Shown here one piece after another: positions 1 through 6,587 of a stretch of 13,262 nt of DNA. Numbering within the stretch: the first letter of the stretch is position 1; each line of letters opens with the position of its first letter. The DNA lies in contig JBEKAN010000081.1 in the NCBI GenBank assembly GCA_050015895.1, positions 1-13,262 of the forward strand. Reading direction: 5' to 3'. The notes under the pieces were generated by a model. The model was not told the origin of the DNA. It saw only the letters and a list, made by a program, of their open reading frames with translations, and made no database searches. The translations under genes were made by a program, and so were the position numbers. The DNA is from JBEKOF01 sp050015895 (GTDB taxonomy: Bacteria; Verrucomicrobiota; Verrucomicrobiia; Limisphaerales; Palsa-1400).

Positions 1-120
1 TTAAATCATAGACACAAGCGAAATCTAAATCCGGTGCCCCTTTTGTAGAAGAAATAACCTCTGTGTGCCCCGAAGAGCCGTCAGCCCGTCAAAACCCAGG
101 GGAATTTCCGAAAGGCATTA

Positions 121-140
121 GGATTAAGGTGGATTAAGCC
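121..140 (+). repeat. Tandem decamer GGATTAAG repeat
   Basis: Two adjacent 10-bp units share GGATTAAG (GGATTAAGGT then GGATTAAGCC), just before an A/T-rich patch. This is seen directly. It may be chance or part of a regulatory region; no function is assigned. Confidence 0.5.
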
Positions 141-241
141 AAAAAATAATTTTTATGAATCCAAATGGAAAAATCGGTCCAATCCCGGACCGCATCCAGT
201 TTGACCAGACATTGCCGAAAAAGACCCGGAAACCGCGCTCC

Positions 242-287
242 GTCAAACCCTGTCAAAGCCAGTCAAACCAGAAAAGGAGGTTTGACC
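242..287 (+). repeat. GTCAAACC motif cluster (three direct, one inverted)
   Basis: GTCAAACCC at 242, GTCAAAGCC at 252 and GTCAAACCA at 262 are direct repeats exactly 10 bp apart, about one helical turn. An inverted copy, GGTTTGACC, follows at 279-287, so 262-287 forms an imperfect palindrome. Further copies lie at 88-97 (GTCAAAACCC) and, inverted, at 199-206. Helically phased direct plus inverted copies upstream of a gene are typical of transcription factor operators; that is inference, and no protein is identified. Confidence 0.45.
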
Positions 288-390
288 AACAAGAACCCAA
301 TCCAAGGCGATGCGCTGGTTCGGTTCGCCGAATCAAATCCCAGGCCTCCAAATGGCAAAAAATGCCCGCCTCGCTGGTCTGGCCTCTGGT

Positions 391-411
391 TATTCTCTAT
401 TGTCCTTTGTC
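391..411 (+). repeat. Degenerate pyrimidine-rich heptad repeat upstream of first gene
   Basis: Three 7-nt units read TATTCTC, TATTGTC, CTTTGTC, ending 9 nt before ATG 421 and about 40 nt before the preferred ATG 451. It resembles the clearer heptad repeat at 8001-8035 in front of the DUF58 gene. Function is unknown. Confidence 0.35.
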
Positions 412-450
412 CACGGAACCATGACTATCCATTCCATGATCTGGCCAGCC

Positions 451-1488
451 ATGAAGCGCCACACCGCCCCCCGCCGGCCCATTGCGCCAATCCTCCTCGC
501 TCTGGCGCTTTGCGCCCCGGTTCTCCGCGCCCAGGACACCAACGAATTGCCCGCCGGCGTGGAAACCCGGACCTACACCGGATGGCGCGACTGCGTCTTT
601 CTCAACGCCAGCGAGACGCCCGTGCAGGTGGTGGTGGTGCCGGCGGTCGGCGGGCGCGTCGCCCATTTCAGCTTTAACGGCCAGAACATCCTCTTCGAGA
701 ACACCGCCACCCAGGGCGCCACCCTCGCGGAAAACGCCCAGGACCTGCTCCTGGGCGGCTATCAATGCGACCTCGGCCCAAACTCGCGCTCCCTTCCCGC
801 CCACTGGCGGCTCCTGCAAGCCCCGCAGCGCTGGAAGTCCGACGCCCTCTTTTCCGTCAAGCTTCTCGGCGCGCCCGACGCGGCCCTCGGCGTGGCCATT
901 GACAAGGATTTCGTCCTCGCCGGCGACACCGGCGAACTGGGCCTGGTCCAGCGCATGCGCAATGTCTCCGACAAGCCCGTCTCCTATTGCCTGGCCGATC
1001 ACACCCTTTGCAAGGGCGGCGGCTTTGTGTTTTTCCCGCTCAACAAAAAAAGCCGCTTCAAAGCCGGATGGTCCCAATGGCGGGAATCCCCCGGAACAAA
1101 TTTCTACGACGGCGCTTTCCCAGACTCCCCCGATGTGCGCGTGCTGGACGGCGTGCTGGTCGCCCAGACCGGCGGCAACGTCACCCGGTTCGGGGCGGAC
1201 ACCGACGCCCAATGGATCGCCTACGCGCGGGGCGCGCTTCTCTTTGTCAAATACTTCTTATACTCGCCCGGCGGGGATTACAGCGACGGCGGCAACTCCG
1301 TGGAGGTCTATTTCGACCGGCGTCTGACGGAATTGGACCCCATCAGTCCCGAAACCAACCTGGCCGCCGGGCAAAGCTTCATCTTCCCGGAAAAATGGGC
1401 GCTGCTGCCGCTGGACAAGGAGGTCACCACCTTCCAGGAGGCTCGAAGACTGGTCCAAATCGTCCCTCCGCCCCCGTTTGGGCGGTGA
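451..1488 (+). CDS. Secreted DUF4380-like protein
   Basis: This encodes 345 residues. The N terminus MKRHTAPRRP followed by a hydrophobic stretch and VLRA-QD looks like a Sec signal peptide cleaved near residue 28, so the protein should be periplasmic or exported. The mature part opens with a short strand and the segment VGGRVAHFSFNGQNILFEN (about residues 70-90), which recalls DUF4380 proteins, a family with a galactose-mutarotase-like beta fold; the WRDCVFLNAS segment before it fits too. DUF4380 proteins have no assigned reaction and are presumed to bind or modify carbohydrate. I chose ATG 451 because it places the charged n-region directly before the hydrophobic core; ATG 421 and ATG 436 are in-frame alternatives and no strong ribosome site decides. 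fabD follows 40 bp downstream, but a shared operon is not shown. Identity as a real exported protein is fairly sure, the family name less so. Confidence 0.7.
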   Translation: MKRHTAPRRPIAPILLALALCAPVLRAQDTNELPAGVETRTYTGWRDCVFLNASETPVQVVVVPAVGGRVAHFSFNGQNILFENTATQGATLAENAQDLLLGGYQCDLGPNSRSLPAHWRLLQAPQRWKSDALFSVKLLGAPDAALGVAIDKDFVLAGDTGELGLVQRMRNVSDKPVSYCLADHTLCKGGGFVFFPLNKKSRFKAGWSQWRESPGTNFYDGAFPDSPDVRVLDGVLVAQTGGNVTRFGADTDAQWIAYARGALLFVKYFLYSPGGDYSDGGNSVEVYFDRRLTELDPISPETNLAAGQSFIFPEKWALLPLDKEVTTFQEARRLVQIVPPPPFGR

Positions 1489-1528
1489 GGCATTGCCAGA
1501 TAATCTGATTCGTGTTTAAGTGGCGCGC

Positions 1529-2461
1529 ATGTCGCAGAAAACCGCATTGTTGTTCGCCGGCCAGGGCGCCCAGTACCCCGGCATGGGCAAGGATTTGGCC
1601 GCGAGGTTTCCCTCCACCCGCTCCTGGCTGGACCAAAGCCGGGCCATTCTCGGCTTTGATCTGCCCGCCGTCTGTTTCAACGGGCCGGAGGAGGAATTGA
1701 CAAAAACAGAAAACGCCCAGCCCGCGATTTTCCTGGTGAGCTGGATGGCCCTCCAACTGCTGCGGGAGCGCGCGCCGGGCTTTTCCTTCCAGGCCGCCGC
1801 GGGGTTGTCGCTCGGGGAATTGACGGCTCTCACGGCCGCGGGAGTCTTTGAGTTCCAGGACGGATTGAAGCTGGCCCGGCAGCGGGGGCGCTTCATGCAG
1901 GAAGCGTGCGAGGCGACCTGCGGAGCCATGGCCGCGGTGCTGGGGCTTGACCTGGAAAAAACACGCGCCGTCTGCGCGGAGACCGGCGTGGAGGTGGCCA
2001 ATCTCAATTGCCCGGGGCAGATCGTCATCTCGGGCGAGGCGGAAAAAATTGCGCGCGCCTGCGAGCTGGCCAAAGCCCGCGGCGCCAGGCGCACGGTGGC
2101 TTTGCCGGTGGCGGGAGCGTATCACTCGCGCCTCATGGCCGGCGCCGGTCCGAAGGTGCGCGCTCTGCTGGCCGCCGTGCCCGCCAGCCCCCCGGCGCTG
2201 CCGGTGATTTCCAATGTCACGGCCCGCCCCCACACCACGCCCGACCAGATCGCCTCGCGCCTGGTGGAGCAGGTGACCTCGGAAGTCCGCTGGGAGGATT
2301 CGATGCGCCACTTGCTGGAGCAGGGTTTCACCCGTTTCATCGAACTGGGCCCCGGCACGACGCTGTGCGGCTTTTTGAAGCGCATTGACGCCGGCGCGCG
2401 AAGTTTCAACATCGAGGACGCGGCCAGCTTGGAGGCCACCGTCCAGGCGTGCTCGTCTTGA
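1529..2461 (+). CDS. fabD: Malonyl-CoA:ACP transacylase FabD
   Basis: FabD moves the malonyl group from coenzyme A to acyl carrier protein, making the extender unit for fatty acid synthesis in the cytoplasm. The 310-residue length matches the family. Landmarks are in the right order: FAGQGAQYPGMG at 9-20 (oxyanion loop), the nucleophile elbow GLSLGE with Ser94, Arg119 in RQRGRFMQEA (contacts the malonyl carboxylate), NCPGQIVISG at 160-169, and the catalytic His199 in GAYHS. A C-terminal PVISNVTARPHT segment and a GPGTTLCGFLKR segment complete the fold. The residue before the nucleophile is Leu where E. coli has His (GHSLG). I believe this occurs in related phyla and do not read it as inactivation. 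ATG 1529 fits the E. coli start; an in-frame GTG lies 9 nt upstream. No other fab gene is adjacent, so fabD appears to stand alone here. Confidence 0.93.
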   Translation: MSQKTALLFAGQGAQYPGMGKDLAARFPSTRSWLDQSRAILGFDLPAVCFNGPEEELTKTENAQPAIFLVSWMALQLLRERAPGFSFQAAAGLSLGELTALTAAGVFEFQDGLKLARQRGRFMQEACEATCGAMAAVLGLDLEKTRAVCAETGVEVANLNCPGQIVISGEAEKIARACELAKARGARRTVALPVAGAYHSRLMAGAGPKVRALLAAVPASPPALPVISNVTARPHTTPDQIASRLVEQVTSEVRWEDSMRHLLEQGFTRFIELGPGTTLCGFLKRIDAGARSFNIEDAASLEATVQACSS

Positions 2462-2523
2462 AACAGCCGCTGAAAGCGGAGATTAGTTCTGGAAATTTTG
2501 ACAGACTTGGTTAGATTCAATTC

Positions 2524-2718
2524 ATGAGCGCGGTTGAAGTCATTTCTGAAATCAAAAAGCTGCCGCAGGTTCAGCGACGGAAGGTTTACCAGTTCGTGGG
2601 GGAGGAATTGCGCCGCGAGGAGGACCGCCGCGACAACGAGGCGGCAAATCACGCGCTGGAGGAACGCGGCGAAAACATTCCGTGGACCGAGGCTCGCAAA
2701 CGGCTGGGTTGGTCATGA
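2524..2718 (+). CDS. Small antitoxin-like protein (RelE/ParE partner type)
   Basis: This 64-residue protein is charged and probably helical. It ends in an IPWTEARKRLGW segment (about 52-63) that closely resembles the 'IPWEEVKRELG' tail of many short antitoxins paired with RelE-type toxins; this tail is usually the part that wraps the toxin. Its stop codon overlaps the start of the next gene in an ATGA arrangement at 2715-2718, the usual coupling of such pairs. The downstream toxin is truncated, so this antitoxin may now have no active target. The family assignment rests on the C-terminal motif and gene order only. Confidence 0.6.
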   Translation: MSAVEVISEIKKLPQVQRRKVYQFVGEELRREEDRRDNEAANHALEERGENIPWTEARKRLGWS

Positions 2719-2897
2719 GCCATTATCGGCTGGAAATCCGCCCGTCGGTCGAACGGACCCTGAGGAAAATCCGGGACGCGAAATTGCAACAACGTTTGGA
2801 TGAGGCGTTCAGCAAACTGGCGGAAAATCCTCGGCGCATGGGCACGGAGAAAATGACAATTTCAAAACAGCGGCCACCCATGTGGTTGCGCGATTGA
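2715..2897 (+). pseudogene. Truncated RelE/ParE-like toxin
   Basis: The first ~47 residues (MSHYRLEIRPSVERTLRKIR and a following LAENPRRMGTEKM segment) look like the N-terminal half of a RelE/ParE-superfamily mRNA interferase or gyrase toxin. Family members usually run 85-100 residues and continue with an 'R-x-R-x-G-D-Y-R' strand pair holding catalytic residues. Here homology fades after GTEKM (about 2855) and the frame ends after 60 residues. Neither of the other two forward frames restores the missing half. I infer an inactive remnant with its 3' end replaced. The antitoxin at 2524 overlaps its start by 4 nt. Confidence 0.55.
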
Positions 2898-2900
2898 CCC

Positions 2901-3401
2901 ATGCAATTGCGCAGCGTTGAAGCCATTGTCACGGCCTTGAATGGCGCGCAAGTGCAATACTTGATCGTCGGCGGTCTCGCCGTCAACGCCCACGGGTACG
3001 AGCGCTTGACGCGCGACGTGGACTTGGTAATCGGCTTGGAACCCGAAAACATCCTTCGCGGTGTGCGGGCACTGCAAAGCATCGGCTACCAGATGGTCAT
3101 CCCGGTGACACCGGAACAATTTGCCGACCCGACGACGCGGGAAACGTGGCGCCGGGAAAAAAACATGATCGTTTTGCAGTTTTGGAGCGACCAGCACGGG
3201 CGCACACCCGTTGACGTTTTCGTTTATGAACCATTCGACTTTGCGCTGGAATATGGACGGGCGAAACGGGAAAACATCACGGAGACGGCGCAGGCCACCA
3301 TTATTGGATATGAAGCCCTTCTGGCGATGAAACGGGCCGCGGGCCGCGACCGGGATTTGCTCGACATCCAGGCCCTTCGCAAACTGGACCCCCACCGATG
3401 A
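2901..3401 (+). CDS. Nucleotidyltransferase of AbiEii/MNT-like type
   Basis: The 166-residue protein carries the pol-beta nucleotidyltransferase signature: LIVGGLAVNAHG at 21-32 (the GG loop) followed by RDVDLVI with Asp39 and Asp41, and a third acidic position in PVDVFVYEP. A C-terminal helix KRAAGRDRDLLDIQALR matches the conserved K/R-D helix of DUF6036/AbiEii-like transferases. Relatives act as toxins that modify tRNA or protein, or are of unknown role; a housekeeping role cannot be excluded. Its stop overlaps the start of the 3398 gene by ATGA, indicating translational coupling with that small protein, as in two-gene TA modules. ATG 2901 is the first start and gives the usual short N-terminal helix; no clear ribosome site is seen. 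Confidence 0.7.
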   Translation: MQLRSVEAIVTALNGAQVQYLIVGGLAVNAHGYERLTRDVDLVIGLEPENILRGVRALQSIGYQMVIPVTPEQFADPTTRETWRREKNMIVLQFWSDQHGRTPVDVFVYEPFDFALEYGRAKRENITETAQATIIGYEALLAMKRAAGRDRDLLDIQALRKLDPHR

Positions 3402-3595
3402 CCAAAGAAGAACTTTACGCCCACCCAGGCTGGCGCTGGTGCAGTTCCGAAGGCGCGGAACTCCACACCCTGCTCCTCGGCCTGCAAACCCCCTTCCGGG
3501 AAAAACTGGAATGGCTGGAGGAAGCCGAGACCCTTACGCTCCAATTGCGCGCCTCGCGCGAATCCAAACCCAAGGAGGAACGCAACGACGGCTGA
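3398..3595 (+). CDS. Small protein coupled to the nucleotidyltransferase
   Basis: This 65-residue acidic/basic protein is mostly helical. Its core FREKLEWLEEAETLTLQL (about 32-49) resembles short proteins that I have seen accompany similar nucleotidyltransferases; no named domain is recognised. It starts inside the stop of the 2901 gene (ATGA), so the two are almost certainly co-translated. In a TA reading this would be the antitoxin, although here it follows the toxin rather than preceding it. The tail SKPKEERNDG is likely disordered. About 100 bp with no recognisable gene separate it from carB. Confidence 0.55.
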   Translation: MTKEELYAHPGWRWCSSEGAELHTLLLGLQTPFREKLEWLEEAETLTLQLRASRESKPKEERNDG

Positions 3596-3700
3596 AGGAC
3601 CCAAACCCGGGGTGGCGGTGTCCAGATGGGCCGCCTCCGACACTGCGGCGAGAAAAACGCTGGCAACCGCCCCCAAATGCCGTAATGTTTGGCCCGCGTC

Positions 3701-5206
3701 ATGCCCAGGCGAACAGACATTCATTCGGTGCTGATTATCGGCGCGGGGCCGATCATCATCGGCCAGGCGTGCGAATTTGACTATTCCGGGACGCAGGCCT
3801 GCAAGGCCCTGCGCGAGGAGGGCTACCGCATCATCCTGGTCAATTCCAATCCGGCCACCATCATGACCGACCCCGAATTCGCCGACCGCACCTACATCGA
3901 GCCGATCACTCCCGAGGCGGTCGAGAAAATCATCGCCCGCGAGGTGGAGGAGCTCCGGCGGACGGGCGCGCGGGGAAAACTGGCGCTGCTCCCCACCCTC
4001 GGCGGCCAGACCGCCCTCAACACCGCCATGGCCCTGGCCCGTAGCGGCGCCCTGGAAAAATTCGGCGTGGAAATGATCGGCGCCAACGCCGCCGCCATCG
4101 AGCGCGGCGAGGACCGGCAGATTTTCAAGGACCTCATGCTCTCCATCGGCTTGGACGTTCCCATCAGCGGCACCGCGCACAGTTTGGAGGAATCTCGCGC
4201 GGTGGCCGAGCGGATCGCTCGTTACCCGCTGATCATCCGCCCCGCCTACACCCTGGGCGGCACCGGCGGGGGCATCGCCTACAATCGCGAGGAATTCGAG
4301 ACCATGGCGCGCCGCGGACTGGAACTCTCGCCCGTTTCGGAGATTCTCATCGAGGAATCGCTCCTGGGCTGGAAGGAATTTGAGATGGAAGTCATGCGCG
4401 ACAAGGCGGACAACTGTGTCATCATCTGCTCCATCGAGAATTTCGACCCCATGGGCGTTCACACCGGCGACTCCATCACCGTCGCCCCCATCCAGACCCT
4501 GACAGACAAGGAATATCAAATCATGCGCGACGCCAGTTTCGCCGTGATTCGCGCCGTCGGGGTGGAGACGGGCGGCTCCAACATCCAATTCGGCGTCAAC
4601 CCGGACAACGGGCGCATGGTGATCATCGAGATGAATCCGCGCGTGTCCCGCTCCTCCGCCCTGGCCTCCAAGGCCACCGGCTTTCCCATCGCCAAAATCG
4701 CCGCCAAACTCGCGGTCGGGTATCTGCTGGACGAGATCCGCAACGACATCACCCGCGAAACGCCCGCCAGTTTCGAGCCGACGATAGATTACGTGGTGAC
4801 CAAGGTGCCGCGGTTCGCCTTCGAGAAATTTCCCCAGGCCGATCCGACCCTCCACACCCAGATGAAATCGGTCGGCGAGGCCATGGCCATCGGGCGCACC
4901 TTCAAGGAATCGTTGCAAAAGGCCCTGCGCTCGCTGGAAATCGGCAGGTCGGGATTGGGCGGCGACGGCAGGCCCTGGCGCATTGGCGCGACGGTGTATC
5001 AGGACCGCGACCTCCTTCCGCGGGAGGTCATCAGCCAGAAACTCAGCTCGCCCAACGCCGAGCGGGTTTTTTTCATCCGGCACGCCTTGCGGGCGGGTTT
5101 CACGGTCGAGGAGATCTTCCAACTCACCAAGATTGACCGCTGGTTCCTGGCGCAGATCCAGGAGATCGTGGATTTCGAGGAGGAACTGGCGGCGGCGGAA
5201 CGCTGA
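3701..5206 (+). CDS. carB: Carbamoyl-phosphate synthase large chain, N-terminal half only
   Basis: CarB makes carbamoyl phosphate from bicarbonate, ammonia and two ATP for pyrimidine and arginine synthesis. This 501-residue protein aligns by eye with E. coli CarB from residue 1: IIGAGPIIIGQACEFDYSG at 12-30, VNSNPATIMTDPE at 47-59, the ATP-grasp segment RPAYTLGGTGGGIAYNREE at 180-198, GVHTGDSITVAP at 252-263, and IEMNPRVSRSSALASK at 309-324. That covers the carboxyphosphate ATP-grasp domain. It continues into the oligomerisation domain (IDRWFLAQIQEIVDFEEEL) and stops about 50 residues short of that domain's end. The second ATP-grasp half (carbamate kinase) is absent from the window. Split carB genes are known in Methanocaldococcus and Aquifex, so this is likely a natural CarB1 whose partner lies elsewhere. 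ATG 3701 gives the canonical MPRRTDI start. carA is not adjacent. Confidence 0.93.
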   Translation: MPRRTDIHSVLIIGAGPIIIGQACEFDYSGTQACKALREEGYRIILVNSNPATIMTDPEFADRTYIEPITPEAVEKIIAREVEELRRTGARGKLALLPTLGGQTALNTAMALARSGALEKFGVEMIGANAAAIERGEDRQIFKDLMLSIGLDVPISGTAHSLEESRAVAERIARYPLIIRPAYTLGGTGGGIAYNREEFETMARRGLELSPVSEILIEESLLGWKEFEMEVMRDKADNCVIICSIENFDPMGVHTGDSITVAPIQTLTDKEYQIMRDASFAVIRAVGVETGGSNIQFGVNPDNGRMVIIEMNPRVSRSSALASKATGFPIAKIAAKLAVGYLLDEIRNDITRETPASFEPTIDYVVTKVPRFAFEKFPQADPTLHTQMKSVGEAMAIGRTFKESLQKALRSLEIGRSGLGGDGRPWRIGATVYQDRDLLPREVISQKLSSPNAERVFFIRHALRAGFTVEEIFQLTKIDRWFLAQIQEIVDFEEELAAAER

Positions 5207-5320
5207 CCCTCCGGGGGGCTGGGAAACATGGGCGGCCCGAGGCGCAAAATCCTTGATTTTTCTGAACAAAATTTGGAATTCTGCTGTCATTTAGGAATAC
5301 TCGTTTTCTATCTGTAAACT

Positions 5321-6313
5321 ATGAATACTGGAATCAGCGCCATCAATGACGAGGTGCAGCGGGCCAGCGCGTTTGTCCGCCCGCTTTTCAATGAAATTGG
5401 CAAAGTGGTCGTCGGCCAGAATTATCTGGTCGAACGGCTCGCCATCGGCCTGCTGGCCAACGGGCACGTCCTGCTGGAAGGCGTCCCCGGCCTCGCCAAA
5501 ACGTTGTCCGTCAAGGTCTTGGCGGCCTGCCTGAACGTGAAGTTTTCACGCCTGCAATTCACCCCCGACCTCCTTCCCGCCGACCTGATCGGCACCCAAA
5601 TTTACAATCCCCAGACCGGCGCCTTCACCACGCGACGGGGGCCGATCTTTGCCAATCTGGTGCTGGCGGACGAGATCAACCGCGCCCCGGCCAAGGTGCA
5701 AAGCGCGCTGCTGGAGGCCATGCAGGAGAAGCAGGTCACCATCGGGGACCAGTCCTACAAACTGGAGGAGCCGTTCCTGGTGCTCGCCACTCAGAACCCC
5801 ATCGAACAGGAGGGCACCTATCCGCTGCCGGAGGCGCAAGTGGACCGCTTCATGTTGAAGCTCAAGATTGTCTATCCCTCGCGCGAGGAGGAGCGTCAGA
5901 TTTTGGACCTCATGGCCCGCACCAACGCCGCCCCCACCGCCAGCCCCGTCGTCACCGCCAAGGAAATCCTCGAGGCCCGCCAGGTGATCAACGACATTTA
6001 TATTGATGACAAGGTAAAGGACTACATCGTGGACGTGGTCTGCTGCACGCGCGATCCCGGCGTCTATAAGATCGAGGGATTGCAGGGGCTGATCCAGCTT
6101 GGCGCCTCCCCGCGCGCGACCATCGCGTTGACGCTCTCCGCCAAGGCCTACGCCTTTTTGCGCGGGCGCGGCTACGTCACCCCGCAGGACGTCAAGAGCG
6201 TGGGTATGGATGTGCTGCGCCACCGCGTGACCGTGACCTACGAGGCCGAGGCGGAGGAAAAGACCAGCGAGACCATCATCACCAAGATCTTCAACGAATT
6301 GCCTGTGCCGTAA
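5321..6313 (+). CDS. MoxR-family AAA+ ATPase
   Basis: MoxR ATPases are chaperone-like AAA+ proteins that mature or activate vWA-domain partners, as in the Bat operon that follows. In 330 residues the sequence shows Walker A GVPGLAKT at 54-61, Walker B LVLADEINRAP from 113, sensor-1 Asn159 in LATQNP, the EGTYPLPEAQVDRF segment (165-177, family signature and arginine finger region), and a C-terminal lid domain. Length and motifs are typical and all key residues are present. The start is the first ATG after a 115-bp gap from carB; a weak TTGATT/AATTCT pair (about 5253 and 5277) could be a promoter but is not convincing. Its usual neighbour, the DUF58 gene, is displaced 1.7 kb downstream by an insertion-like island. 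Confidence 0.95.
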   Translation: MNTGISAINDEVQRASAFVRPLFNEIGKVVVGQNYLVERLAIGLLANGHVLLEGVPGLAKTLSVKVLAACLNVKFSRLQFTPDLLPADLIGTQIYNPQTGAFTTRRGPIFANLVLADEINRAPAKVQSALLEAMQEKQVTIGDQSYKLEEPFLVLATQNPIEQEGTYPLPEAQVDRFMLKLKIVYPSREEERQILDLMARTNAAPTASPVVTAKEILEARQVINDIYIDDKVKDYIVDVVCCTRDPGVYKIEGLQGLIQLGASPRATIALTLSAKAYAFLRGRGYVTPQDVKSVGMDVLRHRVTVTYEAEAEEKTSETIITKIFNELPVP

Positions 6314-6332
6314 AATCTGTTACTTTGACAAC

Positions 6333-6545
6333 ATGAAACATAAATTCACCGCAGTGATCAAAAAGGATTCCGACTGGTGGATTGGTTGGGTCGAAGAAAT
6401 CCCTGGCGTGAACAGCCAGGGCAAAACGAAGGCCGAGCTGCTGAAAAACCTGCGCTCCGCATTGGGCGAGGCGCTGGAGTTCAACCGCCAGGACGCCCGC
6501 AACGCCGCTCAGAATGATTACGAGGAAGCCGCAATTCTGGTGTGA
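6333..6545 (+). CDS. Orphan HicB-like antitoxin
   Basis: The 70-residue protein has the HicB N-terminal pattern: MKHKFTAVIKKDSDWWIGWV, then EEIPGVNSQGKTKAELLKNL (about 21-40) and a helix LGEALEF. HicB has a partial RNase-H-like fold that blocks the HicA RNA toxin. The usual C-terminal DNA-binding domain is not present, as in many short HicB proteins. No hicA-like gene (short, 'GSHx' motif, RNA-binding) lies on either side: moxR ends 19 bp upstream and the zinc-ribbon gene begins 42 bp downstream. It is therefore an orphan, either a remnant or an immunity-type protein. The first ATG is used. Confidence 0.75.
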   Translation: MKHKFTAVIKKDSDWWIGWVEEIPGVNSQGKTKAELLKNLRSALGEALEFNRQDARNAAQNDYEEAAILV

Positions 6546-6570
6546 AGCGCCCCTGACCTGATTCACGGCA

Positions 6571-6576
6571 TATAAT
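6571..6576 (+). promoter_or_regulatory. Candidate -10 box (TATAAT)
   Basis: A perfect TATAAT hexamer lies 11 nt before the ATG at 6588. No good -35 hexamer sits at 16-18 bp (CTGACC at 6553 is too close). If used, transcription would begin within a few bases of the start codon, giving a nearly leaderless mRNA for the zinc-ribbon gene. A/T-rich chance occurrence is possible. Confidence 0.3.
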
Positions 6577-6587
6577 TCCACGCAAAT

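Larger units (their letters stand above)
1..450. other. Gene-poor leader region with short repeats
   Basis: I see no convincing gene in this stretch on either strand. The open frames here overlap one another, lack family resemblance, and run into the downstream gene out of frame or as a long N-terminal extension. What it does contain is repeat structure: a decamer repeat at 121-140, an A/T-rich patch at about 141-157, a cluster of GTCAAA-type motifs between 88 and 287, and a degenerate heptad repeat just before the first gene. It plausibly acts as the promoter/regulatory region of the 451 gene, but no clear -35/-10 pair stands out. Confidence 0.5.

Noticed and set aside
155..677. Short plus-strand frames at 155-424 and 165-677
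   Set aside because: They overlap each other and the 451 gene, are Pro/Arg/Ser rich and resemble no family; they look like GC-bias shadows.
1424..2311. A 295-codon minus-strand frame across fabD
   Set aside because: FabD on the plus strand has every catalytic motif; this frame has no family resemblance.
2498..2520. A perfect TTGACA hexamer before the 2524 antitoxin, as a possible -35 box
   Set aside because: No -10 hexamer follows at 16-18 bp; the start codon lies where the -10 would be.
3224..5290. A 688-codon open frame on the minus strand opposite carB
   Set aside because: It is antisense to a well-conserved gene in a high-GC region, has no recognisable domain, and arises from third-position GC bias of carB.
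5207..5320. A possible rho-independent terminator after carB
   Set aside because: The G-rich run near 5212 has no clear paired arm followed by a T tract.
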